Positions 35,057-43,827 of a stretch of DNA of 64,000 bases are shown here, in pieces. The notes under the pieces are model-generated. The model saw only the letters and a program-made list of their open reading frames with translations. It did not search any database and was not told the DNA's origin. The position numbers and the translations under genes are program-made. Origin of the DNA: Deltaproteobacteria bacterium (GTDB lineage: Bacteria; Desulfobacterota; Binatia; Binatales; Binataceae); assembly GCA_021780225.1 (NCBI GenBank), contig JAJXZF010000026.1, positions 1 to 64,000 on the forward strand. Direction: 5' to 3'. Positions within the stretch are counted from its first letter, which is position 1, and every line of letters begins with the position of its first letter.

Positions 35057-36411
35057 AGCTTCGCGCCCAACTCTTTCAGCTTGCTCTCGAATATGGCGCG
35101 GATTTCGCCGAGCGTGCGCTCGTCTTCGGCTTCGAATCTCAGCACCAGCGCCGGCTGCGTGTTTGACGCGCGCACCAGCCCCCATCCGCCGGGAAATTTG
35201 ACCCGCGCGCCGTCGATATCGATCGTCTCGTAATGCGCCCGGAAATAATCCGCGGCCTTGCGCACCACCTCGAATTTGACGTCGTCCGGACAATCGAGCC
35301 TGAGCTCGGGGGTGAAACAGGTTTGCGGCAGATCAGCCAGCAACTGGCCCAAAGAGCGTCCCTCGCGGCTGACGATCTCCAGCAGCCTGAACGACGAATA
35401 GATCGCGTCGTCGAAGCCGTAATAGCGATCGTTGAAAAACATGTGGCCGCTCATCTCGCCCGCGAGCGCGGCGTTCTCTTCCTTGAGCTTGCTCTTGATC
35501 AGCGAATGGCCGGTTTTCCACATAATCGGCCGGCCGCCATGGCGGGCGATGTCGTCGTACATCCGCTGCGAGCATTTGACGTCGCCGATAATCGTCGCGC
35601 CCGGCCGCTCCTTCAGAATCGAGCGGGCGTAAACCACCATCTGTTCGTCGCCCCACACGATGCGTCCGTTTTCGTCCACCGCGCCAATTCGATCGGCGTC
35701 GCCGTCGTACGCGATTCCGATTTCGGCGCCGGAATTTTTCACCGCCGCCTGCAGGTCGCGCATGTTCGCCTCGACCGTCGGATCGGGATGGTGATGCGGG
35801 AAACGGCCGTCCATCTCGACGTACAACTCGACCGTCTCAAGCCCCATCTCGCGCATCAGCGGCGCCGCGACCACGCCGCCGCAGCCGTTGCCGCCATCCA
35901 CCGCGACCTTCATCCCAGGCCGCAAGCGGATATTGCGCTTGATATAGTCGCGATAGTCGGGCAGCGCCGGCCGCGACGCAAGTTTGCCCTTGCCGCCGGT
36001 CGAAGCGAACGCCCGCGCCTCGATAATCTGGCGCACCCGCTGAATTTCGGCGCCGAAAATCGTCGCGGGACCAACGCCCAATTTGAAGCCGTTGTATTCC
36101 GCCGCGTTGTGGCTGCCCGTGATCATCGCGCCGCCGTCCATCCGCCAATGCCGCACGGAAAAATAGAGCAGCGGCGTCGGCGCGACGCCGATATCGATCA
36201 CGTCGATTCCACTCGGCAGCAGCCCCTCGAGCAGCAGCTCGCGCAAAGCGCCGGAGGTCAGACGGCAGTCGCGTCCCAGCGTAATCGTGCGCTTGCCGGC
36301 CTGTAGCAGCAGGGTCGCGTAGGCGCGTCCCAAAGCGACGACAAAATCGTCGTCGAAGTCTTCCTCCACCACGCCGCGGATGTCGTATTCGCGAAATACC
36401 TGCGGATTCAT
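35053..36411 (-). CDS. phosphomannomutase / phosphoglucomutase (AlgC type)
   Basis: This 452-aa enzyme from ATG 36411 begins MNPQVFREYDIRGVVEEDF. It has the active-site phosphoserine loop ITGSHNAAEYNGFK, the metal loop AYDGDADRIGAVDENG, the sugar-binding GEMSGHMFFNDRYYGFDDA, and RASNTQPALVLRFEA for phosphate binding. The loop reads T-G-S-H-N where many members have T-A-S-H-N. It converts hexose-6-P and hexose-1-P for GDP-mannose and glucan synthesis. An upstream extension to 36612 looks non-coding and overlaps the divergent SDR. Confidence 0.9.
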   Translation of the reverse strand: MNPQVFREYDIRGVVEEDFDDDFVVALGRAYATLLLQAGKRTITLGRDCRLTSGALRELLLEGLLPSGIDVIDIGVAPTPLLYFSVRHWRMDGGAMITGSHNAAEYNGFKLGVGPATIFGAEIQRVRQIIEARAFASTGGKGKLASRPALPDYRDYIKRNIRLRPGMKVAVDGGNGCGGVVAAPLMREMGLETVELYVEMDGRFPHHHPDPTVEANMRDLQAAVKNSGAEIGIAYDGDADRIGAVDENGRIVWGDEQMVVYARSILKERPGATIIGDVKCSQRMYDDIARHGGRPIMWKTGHSLIKSKLKEENAALAGEMSGHMFFNDRYYGFDDAIYSSFRLLEIVSREGRSLGQLLADLPQTCFTPELRLDCPDDVKFEVVRKAADYFRAHYETIDIDGARVKFPGGWGLVRASNTQPALVLRFEAEDERTLGEIRAIFESKLKELGAKL

Positions 36412-36553
36412 TAAACTTCGATTGTGTTTGGCTGTCGCCGACAAGGCAACCATGCGGCGCCGGCGCGGCGAGTCGCGCTGAAATTTGCCGTTGCAGGCCG
36501 TTTTACGCGAACCTTCGCATATTCCGACCCAAGCGAGCGCCGCGTTTCCGGCA

Positions 36554-37330
36554 ATGGATGATTCCGCGACGACGCCTGCCGACCGCGCTTGCGCCCCGGT
36601 CGCGATCATCACCGGCGCCGGCCGCGGGATCGGCCGCGCGGTCGCGCTCGCGATGGCCCGCGCGGGCTACTCGCTCTGCCTCGCCGCGCGCACCCGCGAG
36701 GAATTGGCGGAGACGCGAACCGCGACCGGCCTGACGCCCGATCGCGCGCTGATTGTGCTCGTCGATCTGGCCGCCGAAGACGCGCCGGAAAATCTAATCG
36801 ACGCGACGTTGCATCGCTATGGCCGCCTCGACGCGGTGGTGAACAACGCCGGATGGGCGCCGCCGCGCACGCCGCTCGCGCGGATGAGCGCGGCCGATCA
36901 GGATCGCATCCTCGCGCTCAATTTGCGCGCGCCGATCGCGATTACGCGTCTTGCCGCCGCCCATTTCTCGAAGGAAATCGCGCACGACGCCGCCGCGCCG
37001 CGCGCGATCGTGAATATCGCCTCGTCGGCCGCGCGCGCCACCCCGCCGGGCGAAGCCGTTTACGCCGCCGCCAAGGCCGGCCTGGTCGCATTCACCCACG
37101 CCGCGTTCAACGAGTTGCGCGCGCGCGACGTGCGCATCGCGGTGGTGATTCCGGGCCTGACCGATACCTCTTTGATCCCTGAAAACAGGCGGCTGGATCG
37201 CTCGCTGATGCTGCGCGCGGACCATGTCGCCGCGGCGGTGATGCAGGTAATCGCGGCGGACGCGGGCGCCTGTCCGGTCGAAATCGTACTCGAACCGCTG
37301 GCCGATCCGATGCGCCCGAAGCGTTCCTAG
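36554..37330 (+). CDS. SDR family oxidoreductase
   Basis: From ATG 36554 the 258-aa protein has the cofactor motif AIITGAGRGIGRAVALAMAR, NNAGWAPPRTPL, IVNIASSAARATPPGEAVYA and the YAAAKAG catalytic pattern (Ser, Tyr, Lys). It is a classical NAD(P)-dependent SDR of unknown substrate. The first Met (36485) adds 23 residues that overlap the divergent PMM promoter region and is less likely. A MITE-like repeat begins right at its stop codon. Confidence 0.82.
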   Translation: MDDSATTPADRACAPVAIITGAGRGIGRAVALAMARAGYSLCLAARTREELAETRTATGLTPDRALIVLVDLAAEDAPENLIDATLHRYGRLDAVVNNAGWAPPRTPLARMSAADQDRILALNLRAPIAITRLAAAHFSKEIAHDAAAPRAIVNIASSAARATPPGEAVYAAAKAGLVAFTHAAFNELRARDVRIAVVIPGLTDTSLIPENRRLDRSLMLRADHVAAAVMQVIAADAGACPVEIVLEPLADPMRPKRS

Positions 37331-37532
37331 TGTGGCGTCCCCTGAATAAGCTTGCACTCCGCATCTATCTTGCGCTCGGCGTGGATGCCCGGATCAAGTC
37401 CGGGCATGACCAACTCTATGCGTCATTGCCGGGCTCAGACCCGGCAATCCATCCCAGGCCGCCCCGCGCTGGGCGGCCTGCGTGCCGAGCTGATATGGCG
37501 TCAGGTGCAAGTTATTTGCGAGACACCACAGT
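37329..37532 (+). mobile_element. MITE-like dispersed element, copy B, with imperfect terminal inverted repeats
   Basis: About 204 bp in direct element orientation, starting AGTGTGGCGTCCCC and ending GAGACACCACAGT. The first 29 bases (AGTGTGGCGTC...AAGCTTGCAC) and the reverse complement of the last 28 (ACTGTGGTGTC...AACTTGCAC) form an imperfect terminal inverted repeat. Internally it has three palindromes: ATGCCCGGA/TCCGGGCAT, ATTGCCGGG/CCCGGCAAT and GGCCGCCC/GGGCGGCC. It has no gene and no visible target-site duplication. Confidence 0.75.
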
Positions 37533-37691
37533 AGGCGGCGATTTTCGGCGCGCCGCCGCACCCCCGATGCGCGGCCGGCTTGCGCGGCCCAATCGCAACC
37601 GTTAAACGGCAATTTTTGAATCCGCCGGCCGAGGTCCAAGATCACGCAATCGCACAATCGCACCGCTTTCGATCGCTTCACGCTGTCGTTC
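37331..37691. other. gene-free stretch: MITE-like copy then leader
   Basis: Positions 37331-37532 are the repeat element. From 37533 to 37691 nothing was recognised beyond the leader of the CPBP protease gene, whose start is uncertain and may lie within this stretch. Confidence 0.5.
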
Positions 37692-38543
37692 ATGCTCGCC
37701 CTCGCCGCAGGGCTGGCCGCCGCGGTCGCGCTGTCGCCGTTCGTCGCCGGCGCGGTCGCGGCGCTCGGCTGGCGCTTTCCGTTTCCGCGCATTTTCGACC
37801 GCGTGGCGATGGCGGCGCTGCTCGCCGCTTTACTGATCGCCTCGCGCCGGCTGCGCTTTGTCCAACTGCTGCGCGCGGGCTGCGCGCGCCCCCGCGCCAA
37901 CTTCGGCCGCTTCGCGATCGGTCTTGCGGTCTCCCTCGGCGCGATCGCGATACTCTTCGCACTGGCCGCGGCCGCCGCCCCGGGCGATCGGCTCCGGCCC
38001 GGCCTCGCGCTGGCGCGCGCCGCGACGCATCTCCCGGCCGCGCTCGTTATCGCACTGATCGAAGAAGCATTCTTCCGCGCCTTCCTGCTGGCCGGCATGC
38101 GGACGGACTTCGGCGCCCGCGGCGCTTTGCTGCTGAGTTCGGCGTTCTACGCGATCGTCCATCTGATTCGCTCGCCCGCGCACTACTACCTGACCGGGTA
38201 TCATCCGGCCGCCGGCGCTCACAACCTCGCCGCCAGCGCCGCGATGCTGGAGCATCCGATGGCGGCGGCGCCGGCGATATTGGGACTGTTTCTGCTGGGC
38301 GTCGCGCTGGGCGAAGCTTTCCTGCTGACCGGGAATCTCTGGATGGGGGCCGGGATGCACGCGGGATTCGTGCTCGGCGCCAAAAGCTGGGGCGCGTTCA
38401 TGAGCGGAGCCAAGGCGCCGCGCTGGCTTGCCGGAGCGGGGCCGGTCCCTTTGATCGCCGCGCCGGCCGCGTGGCTAGCCGCCCTCGCGATCTGCGCGCT
38501 GCTGCCGCGAATCGCGCGACCGGCCGCCGTTCAGGAATCGTAA
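37692..38543 (+). CDS. CPBP-family intramembrane metalloprotease (CAAX/Abi type)
   Basis: This 283-aa, multi-helix membrane protein has the Abi/CPBP motifs EEAFFRAFLLAGMR (EExxxR), FYAIVHLIRSP (His) and GMHAGFVLGAK (HxxxF-like) in the C-terminal half. The family includes CAAX proteases, bacteriocin-processing and self-immunity proteins. The substrate is not apparent. Upstream in-frame codons without ATG (ITQSHNRTAFDRFTLSF) may belong to the protein if it starts at a rare codon. It is convergent with the LpxL-type gene, overlapping by 13 bp. Confidence 0.8.
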   Translation: MLALAAGLAAAVALSPFVAGAVAALGWRFPFPRIFDRVAMAALLAALLIASRRLRFVQLLRAGCARPRANFGRFAIGLAVSLGAIAILFALAAAAAPGDRLRPGLALARAATHLPAALVIALIEEAFFRAFLLAGMRTDFGARGALLLSSAFYAIVHLIRSPAHYYLTGYHPAAGAHNLAASAAMLEHPMAAAPAILGLFLLGVALGEAFLLTGNLWMGAGMHAGFVLGAKSWGAFMSGAKAPRWLAGAGPVPLIAAPAAWLAALAICALLPRIARPAAVQES

Positions 38544-39607
38544 ATCGGCGGCGTTCCGCGCGGGCGGGTGCGGTAGCGCCGATGGGTCCACAGGAACTGC
38601 TCCGGATATTGCCGGACCACTGCTTCCAGCGCCTGCATGAAGCGGCGGGTGTTTTCGATCACGTCGGCTTCGGCGTCGTCCGTATGCTGAACCGCGACCG
38701 CTTCGTAAACCTTGATGCGATGCGTCCGCATCGAGGGGTCGCGCACCAGATAAACCGGCACGACCGGCGCGCGGGAGATTGCGACCAGCCGCGCCAGTCC
38801 GCTCGCAGTCGCCGCCATCTCACTGAAAAACGGCACGAAAACCGCCTCGCTGCGCTTGGCGTTCTGATCGAACGGAATTCCGACCGCCTCGCCCTTGCGC
38901 AGCGCTTTCAGCACGGCGCGCGCGGCCTTGTGCTTGCGAATCACCTCGACGCCGGCGCGCTCGCGTATGAAAGTCAACAGCGCGTCGCCCGCCAAAAACC
39001 GCTGGGTATGATGAACCAGCCCGATTTTATGGCCGTACATCGCATGCGCCGTCGGCAGCAGCTCGAAATTGCCGAAGTGCGCGCTCAGAATCAGCAGGCC
39101 GCGGTCGGCGTTCCGCGCTTTTAGTTCATTCCAATAGTCCAGCCCGTCGTAGCGCACGCGCTGTTTGAGCCGGCGATAGAAAAATCCGCCGAGCCGGATA
39201 TATTCCGCCGCGCCGCGTCCGAGATTGACGTAAGAGGCGCGCAGGATGCGCCGGCGCTCGGCGACGCTGCGCTCCGGGAACGCGATTTCGAGATTGCGCA
39301 TCCCGATGCGTACGTGCCGGCGGTCGAGTTGATAGCCGAGCCATCCGCCGGCGGCTCCCAGCGGATAGAGCAGGAAGTCGGGAATCAAGCTCAGCAAATG
39401 AAGCAGGCCGAGCATCAGATAGTAAATCGCGCGATCGCGCGGCCCCAACTCGAGCTTCCCCGCTTGCGCCCGGCGCGCCGCGCCGACGGCCCGCTCGGCC
39501 GCGGACGCGACCGGACGATTGCGCGCGGCGGCGCGCGATTCGTGAACGCCGTCGCTGGGCCGGGTGGCGGCGGCGCTTTCGCGCCGCGGCTCGCTGCCGC
39601 CGTTCAA
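38531..39607 (-). CDS. lipid A biosynthesis acyltransferase (LpxL/HtrB type)
   Basis: The protein (358 aa from TTG 39607, which overlaps the glgC stop as TTGA) has LLHLLSLIPDFLLYPLGAAG as an N-terminal membrane segment. The catalytic HX4E appears in ILSAHFGNFELLP, then LGRGAAEYIRLG and VGIPFDQNAKRSEAVFVPFF, and WTHRRYRTRP at the C-terminus. It adds secondary acyl chains to Kdo2-lipid A at the inner membrane. The first 50 residues are Ala/Arg-rich and unlike LpxL, so the true start may be TTG near GKLELGPRD, giving the usual 305 residues. Confidence 0.85.
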   Translation of the reverse strand: MNGGSEPRRESAAATRPSDGVHESRAAARNRPVASAAERAVGAARRAQAGKLELGPRDRAIYYLMLGLLHLLSLIPDFLLYPLGAAGGWLGYQLDRRHVRIGMRNLEIAFPERSVAERRRILRASYVNLGRGAAEYIRLGGFFYRRLKQRVRYDGLDYWNELKARNADRGLLILSAHFGNFELLPTAHAMYGHKIGLVHHTQRFLAGDALLTFIRERAGVEVIRKHKAARAVLKALRKGEAVGIPFDQNAKRSEAVFVPFFSEMAATASGLARLVAISRAPVVPVYLVRDPSMRTHRIKVYEAVAVQHTDDAEADVIENTRRFMQALEAVVRQYPEQFLWTHRRYRTRPRGTPPIYDS

Positions 39608-40839
39608 ATGAACACGCCCTCCCGCTTCGGCGCTTTCGGAATCACCACGATTCCGCTGTCGGTGACGAAGAAGCGCTTGCGGTCGCGCTCGAGATCGAAA
39701 CCGATAACGTCGCCCTCCGGAATGGTCACGTTCTTGTCGATTATCGCCCGGCGGATTCGCGCATGGCGGCCGATATCGCAATAGTCCATGATCACGGAAT
39801 CGTCGATATCGCTGTAGGAATGCACGAATACCGAACGGCCCAGCACCGAGTTGCGGACCGAGCCGCCGGAAATGATGCAGCCTTCAGAAATCACGGAATG
39901 CAGCGCCTCGCCGCGCCGGCCGTGTTCGTTGAATACGAATTTGGCCGGCGGCTGATTGTAATAGGCCGTGCGCAGCGGCCAGAAAGTATTGTAGAGATTC
40001 AGATGGGGCCTGGCGTCGCGCAAGTCCATGTTCGCCTCATAATAGGCTTCGATCGTGCCGACGTCGCGCCAGTAGCTCAAGTTTTCCTCCGAATCTCCGC
40101 GGATCTGATTGGTCATGAAATTGTAGGCGTAAACCGGCGTCCGTTCGATCATCGAGGGAATCAAGTCGCGTCCGAAGTCGTGATGGCTGTTGCGGTTCTG
40201 CGAATCCTCGATCAGCGCGTTGCGCAGCACCTGCGGATCGAACAGATAATTGCCCATCGACGCCAGGCATTTCCCCGGCGCCCCCGGCATCGCGCGCGGA
40301 TGCTTCGGTTTTTCCTCAAAGCCGTTGACCCGCAGGCCGGAATCGACCTCCAGCACGCCGAATTGGTCGGCGTCTTCGAGCGCCACCGGCAGCGTGGCGA
40401 CGGTCACCGTCGCCTTGCGCTCGATATGGAACTCGATCATCTGCGAAATATCCATCCGGTAGATATGGTCGGCTCCGAACACCGCCACCAGGTCCGGGCG
40501 GAAATCATCGATCAGGTTAAGATTCTGGAAAATCGCATCCGCCGTGCCCTGATACCAGCTTTCGCCCATCCGCATCTGCGCGGGCACCGGCACGATAAAA
40601 TGATCATGCATCACCCGTCCGAACTGCCATCCGTCCTTCAGATGCTCGATCAATGACTGCGATCGCCATTGAACCAGAACGTAGATCGAAAAAATCTGGG
40701 AATTGATCAGATTGGAAAGGACGAAATCCACAATCCGGTATTTTCCGCCGAACGGAACCGCCGGCTTCGCCCGATCGCGAGTCAGCGGATAGAGCCGGGT
40801 GCCTTGGCCTCCGGCCATCACGAGCGCAAGCGTTCTCAT
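39604..40839 (-). CDS. glgC: glucose-1-phosphate adenylyltransferase
   Basis: This 411-aa protein begins TLALVMAGGQGTRLYPLTRD. It has RAKPAVPFGGKYRIVDFVLS, the ADP-Glc pyrophosphorylase signatures WYQGTADAIFQNL and GADHIYRMDISQMIEFH, then GFEEKPKHPRAMPG and a left-handed beta-helix C-terminus (NSVLGRSVFVHSYSDIDDSV). It makes ADP-glucose for glycogen synthesis and is the regulated step of that pathway. Its stop overlaps the following acyltransferase start. No other glycogen genes are in the window. Confidence 0.95.
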   Translation of the reverse strand: MRTLALVMAGGQGTRLYPLTRDRAKPAVPFGGKYRIVDFVLSNLINSQIFSIYVLVQWRSQSLIEHLKDGWQFGRVMHDHFIVPVPAQMRMGESWYQGTADAIFQNLNLIDDFRPDLVAVFGADHIYRMDISQMIEFHIERKATVTVATLPVALEDADQFGVLEVDSGLRVNGFEEKPKHPRAMPGAPGKCLASMGNYLFDPQVLRNALIEDSQNRNSHHDFGRDLIPSMIERTPVYAYNFMTNQIRGDSEENLSYWRDVGTIEAYYEANMDLRDARPHLNLYNTFWPLRTAYYNQPPAKFVFNEHGRRGEALHSVISEGCIISGGSVRNSVLGRSVFVHSYSDIDDSVIMDYCDIGRHARIRRAIIDKNVTIPEGDVIGFDLERDRKRFFVTDSGIVVIPKAPKREGVFI

Positions 40840-41265
40840 TCAAACAATCTCAGGATTCTTCGCGATAATCCTTGGGTTATTTGGAGTTACGGCCGCCAGA
40901 TTCTTCAGCCAAGCGCAGTATAAGCGAGCCATCCGAGTTCTGGAACGGGGTCTGGACGACGCTCGATAGCGAAAGTAGATGATTTTGCGGGACTTTCGCA
41001 ATTGGCGCTTTTTGCTCTCCGGATCATTCGCGAATTGTCCCAAATGATTCGATTTTACAAACCATCCGGGGCGCCGCAGGCGGCGCGCTTGGACGCCATT
41101 TGGTTCACTTCGTCTTATTATTCAATGTAAACGGTTGAGATTATGGATGCCATCAAAAATCGGCACGCCTGTTGCTTGAAACATTTTCCAAGCTTGAACG
41201 TCTAACACTTTGAATCGAGCGTGGACCCGAGCGGACCACTCCCCGAGGAGGGAGGAATAAATTCG
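40840..41265. other. intergenic region with sigma54-like promoter
   Basis: A divergent control region of 426 bp between glgC and the small zinc-ribbon gene. It contains a sigma54-type site at 41161-41177 and is otherwise AT-richer, with no gene. A 164-aa minus-strand ORF crossing it (41122-41616) is a shadow of the zinc-ribbon gene. Confidence 0.6.
41161..41177 (+). promoter_or_regulatory. sigma54-type (-24/-12) promoter
   Basis: CGGCACGCCTGTTGCTT matches the sigma54 consensus TGGCACGnnnnTTGCW except for the first base. GG (41162-41163) and GC (41174-41175) are exactly 10 bases apart. Transcription would begin near 41187, about 80 bases before the ATG of the zinc-ribbon gene. Confidence 0.65.
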
Positions 41266-41574
41266 ATGCAAACGACTGTCAGCAACACTGAAACTCGCGC
41301 CAAAAAGGGCCAAAGCGGGATTATTTATCGCACAGTATGCCAAAACCCCGGATGCGCTCATACTTTTAACCTGCATATCACGCCTCAGACAGCCTCGATG
41401 CTCAGCGGAACGGTGGCGTGCCCGCGATGCCGCCGCCATGGCGGGATGTTGAAGCCGCAGGGACGAATCGGTGACAAGCTGTTCGCCGCTAAACTGGTAT
41501 ATCGTCTTACCGGAGTCGCGCCGCGCCCCGATGAAGACGACGCCTATGCGGAAGCCGCGGAACTCCGCTACTAA
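41266..41574 (+). CDS. small zinc-ribbon protein behind a sigma54-like promoter
   Basis: From ATG 41266, preceded by GAGGAGGGAGGAATAA, the protein has 102 aa. YRTVCQNPGCAHTFNLHITP and TVACPRCRRHGGML provide CxxxxC and CxxC knuckles of a zinc ribbon about 29 residues apart. The C-terminal part (LFAAKLVYRLTGVAP, then acidic residues) is helical. The strong ribosome site and a sigma54-type promoter suggest a regulated, highly expressed small protein. Family and role are not recognised. A 15-bp stem terminator follows. Confidence 0.7.
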   Translation: MQTTVSNTETRAKKGQSGIIYRTVCQNPGCAHTFNLHITPQTASMLSGTVACPRCRRHGGMLKPQGRIGDKLFAAKLVYRLTGVAPRPDEDDAYAEAAELRY

Positions 41575-41637
41575 TCGACCTTCCGATCGCATAGAGTAAC
41601 GAAGCCATTCACGCATCCGCGGCTTCGGCCGCTTGAA

Positions 41638-41674
41638 AGAATCGCGCCGCCCGGGACATGGGCGGCGCGATTCT
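41638..41674. terminator. strong terminator after the zinc-ribbon gene
   Basis: The 15-bp stem AGAATCGCGCCGCCC (41638-41652) with GGGCGGCGCGATTCT (41660-41674) and a 7-base loop is followed by TTT on the plus strand. It is also suitably placed for the convergent GST gene, which ends at 41699. Confidence 0.85.
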
Positions 41675-41698
41675 TTTGGCTCAAGATTCGTGCGGCAG

Positions 41699-42337
41699 TC
41701 AGATTCCAGCCAGCGGTTCGGTCGTCACGCCCTCCAGACTTTGAATGCTCGGCCGGTCGAGCAGCCGTCGCATCCAAGCCTCGACGTTTGGCCGATTCTG
41801 GCCGGGCTCAATTCCGAGCTCGCGCAGCACCAAAACGCGCGGTACGAAGGCGATGTCGGCGACCGAGAATTGTTCGGCAAGAAATTCCTGCTTCTGCAGC
41901 TCGTGATTGAGAAAATTCAGAACCTGCTCGATCGAGCGATGGTAGCGTTGGAGACGCGCCGCGTCGCGCTCGGCTTCCGCTTTCGCCATCTCGCCCATGA
42001 GCTGGCCGACCTGCGGCGTGAATGACGTATCCGCGAAATCTTCCCAGGTGCGCGCACGGGCGCGCAGCGCGCTCGATCCGATCGCCGGCAACAGCGGCGG
42101 CTCCGGATATTCGTCTTCGAGATATTCGGCGATAATGGTCGAGTCGTAGATGGTGACGTCCTCGTCAACCAGCACCGGCACCCGTCCGAATGGATTCAAG
42201 CGCAGAAAGTCGGGTTTGCGCTGGTCGCCCGCGGCCAGATCGATCTGAATGAATTCATAAGACAAGCCCTTTTCGGCGAGCACAATTCGGACTTTCTGGC
42301 CGAAGGGACAAGGCAGGAAGTCGTAAAGCTTCATCAT
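41699..42337 (-). CDS. glutathione S-transferase family protein
   Basis: This 212-aa protein has an N-terminal thioredoxin-like domain (MKLYDFLPCPFGQKVRIVLA; FGRVPVLVDEDVTIYDSTII, with the cis-Pro and ES/DS-type glutathione site) and an all-helical C-terminal domain (FAEQFSVADIAFVPRV). The first domain places Cys9 near the active site (CPFGQKVR). It is probably cytosolic and acts in detoxification or isomerisation. It is in the same direction as the ribosomal operon and lies 19 bp downstream of rplI. Confidence 0.88.
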   Translation of the reverse strand: MMKLYDFLPCPFGQKVRIVLAEKGLSYEFIQIDLAAGDQRKPDFLRLNPFGRVPVLVDEDVTIYDSTIIAEYLEDEYPEPPLLPAIGSSALRARARTWEDFADTSFTPQVGQLMGEMAKAEAERDAARLQRYHRSIEQVLNFLNHELQKQEFLAEQFSVADIAFVPRVLVLRELGIEPGQNRPNVEAWMRRLLDRPSIQSLEGVTTEPLAGI

Positions 42338-42356
42338 TTCGATTTCCCTTCAATCC

Positions 42357-42812
42357 TCACTCGCCAGCGGCTGTAACCACGAATTTCAGCGCGGCGTCCA
42401 CTTCGCCGCCCAGTTTAATCGCGACCGAGTACTCGCCCAGTTGCTTGATGGGCTCGGCCAGTTGGATGCGGCGCCGGTCGACCTCGATGCCTTTTTCGCG
42501 CAGCGCCCGCTCCAGGTCGATATTGGTGACCGAACCGAAGAGTTTGCCCTCTTCGCCGGCCCGCGCCGCGATTTCGAGCCTGAGCGCCTCGACCTGCCCC
42601 TTGACTCCGAGCGACGCCTGCTTCAACGCTTCACGCTTGCGCAGCGCCACCGCCTTGGCGTGTTCAAACGCCCGCAGGTTCTTGGGATTCGCTTCAATCG
42701 CGAGCTTGCGCGGCAGCAGGTAATTGCGCGCATACCCGGCACGCACTTTGACCACGTCGCCCGGACTGCCCAGGTTATGGACTTCTTCGTTGAGAATCAC
42801 TTGAACGTTCAT
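42357..42812 (-). CDS. rplI: 50S ribosomal protein L9
   Basis: This 151-aa protein begins MNVQVILNEEVHNLGSPGDV, then VKVRAGYARNYLLPRKLAIE, the hallmark N-terminal domain of L9. A long central helix and the C-terminal domain (LFGSVTNIDLERALREKGIEVDRR) follow. It binds 23S rRNA domain V and reduces frameshifting. It is the last gene of the rpsF-rpsR-type operon, downstream of a DUF2232 gene rather than directly after rpsR. Confidence 0.96.
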   Translation of the reverse strand: MNVQVILNEEVHNLGSPGDVVKVRAGYARNYLLPRKLAIEANPKNLRAFEHAKAVALRKREALKQASLGVKGQVEALRLEIAARAGEEGKLFGSVTNIDLERALREKGIEVDRRRIQLAEPIKQLGEYSVAIKLGGEVDAALKFVVTAAGE

Positions 42813-42839
42813 AGCTTCGCCTGCCTAATCCCGCCCGGC

Positions 42840-43817
42840 TCAGAGGTAATCGCCGAGGTTACGCGCCTCCCGGCTGGGCGGCTTGAGCCGCCGGAAATCG
42901 ATCCAAAGATCGAACACGCCAACGGCGCAGACCAGCGCCGCGAGCACCGGCTGCACCATGGTTACGAAGTAGATGAGGCCTCGCGCCAGCGCCGGCATCG
43001 CCAGCACTTTGAAATAAAAAGACATTATCGCGAGGCCTTGACAAAAATAGATCGCCGCCACGACCACAAAGAGATTGAGCGCAATCAAGCGGAGCTGCTC
43101 GCCGGGAATGAACAGCAGGCCGAAACCTGCCGCGACCAACGCCCAAATCAGCCATTCCGGCGCCGACCATCGCGCCAAATCGCCGAACAAAACGTAACCG
43201 ATACGCCGCTCCCGCCCCGTATAGCGCCAGACCACGCCAAGGTTGAGCAACGCCGCGGTCGCGGCCGATAGCGCCGCCAGCGCCGGCGCCAATCGCAACG
43301 TGCCGTCCACAATCGCGACGCGGGTCTCGGGCGGCACGCCCGATTGCAGCCCAATCGCCTGGTAGAATTTCTGACCGCGCGCCATCCCGTTCAGCAGATC
43401 GGCGCGCATCACGTCCGCGAGCGTGGCCGGCGAGCCGACGGTCGCGAGCACCGCGGCGGCGCCCGCCGCGAGGATCACAACCGTCGCGACCAGCACGATC
43501 ATTTCAAAGGATTGCCGCCGCTCGAGCATCGCGGCCATCACGACCGTCGCGAGGCCGAAGGTCATCAGGTAGATGCCGGCCGCGGCCGGTCCATAGGTCG
43601 CCGGACCGCCTCCAACCACGATCAATCCCGCCGCGACCGCGGCCGCGATCGCCGCACGCATCGCCATTCGCGATTCGCCGGCCGCGTACACCAGCACCGG
43701 CGTCGGCGACAGCAGCATCGCAAGCCCGCCGATCACCGGCAGAATCGGTCCCGCCAGGAACATCACCGCCGCCGCGATTGCGGCGCGCAAGGTTCCGATC
43801 AGGTCGCGGCGCGTCAC
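42840..43817 (-). CDS. DUF2232 (YybS-like) membrane protein
   Basis: This 325-aa protein has about eight membrane helices, among them VMFLAGPILPVIGGLAMLLS, AGIYLMTFGLATVVMAAML and LALNLFVVVAAIYFCQGLAI-like segments. DUF2232 (YybS) proteins are commonly encoded between rpsR and rplI, as here, in Firmicutes and Deltaproteobacteria-type genomes, which supports the assignment. The function is unknown. Start codon GTG or ATG with a short spacing to rpsR (10 bp). Confidence 0.85.
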   Translation of the reverse strand: MTRRDLIGTLRAAIAAAVMFLAGPILPVIGGLAMLLSPTPVLVYAAGESRMAMRAAIAAAVAAGLIVVGGGPATYGPAAAGIYLMTFGLATVVMAAMLERRQSFEMIVLVATVVILAAGAAAVLATVGSPATLADVMRADLLNGMARGQKFYQAIGLQSGVPPETRVAIVDGTLRLAPALAALSAATAALLNLGVVWRYTGRERRIGYVLFGDLARWSAPEWLIWALVAAGFGLLFIPGEQLRLIALNLFVVVAAIYFCQGLAIMSFYFKVLAMPALARGLIYFVTMVQPVLAALVCAVGVFDLWIDFRRLKPPSREARNLGDYL

Positions 43818-43827
43818 GTTCGCGGCC

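Noticed and set aside
37580-39124. A 514-aa plus-strand ORF
   Set aside because: It overlaps the CPBP protease in another frame and is antisense to the LpxL-type gene, with no recognisable domain.
41122-41616. 164-aa minus-strand ORF antisense to the zinc-ribbon gene
   Set aside because: The opposite strand has a strong ribosome site, a zinc-ribbon protein and a promoter, while this frame has none.
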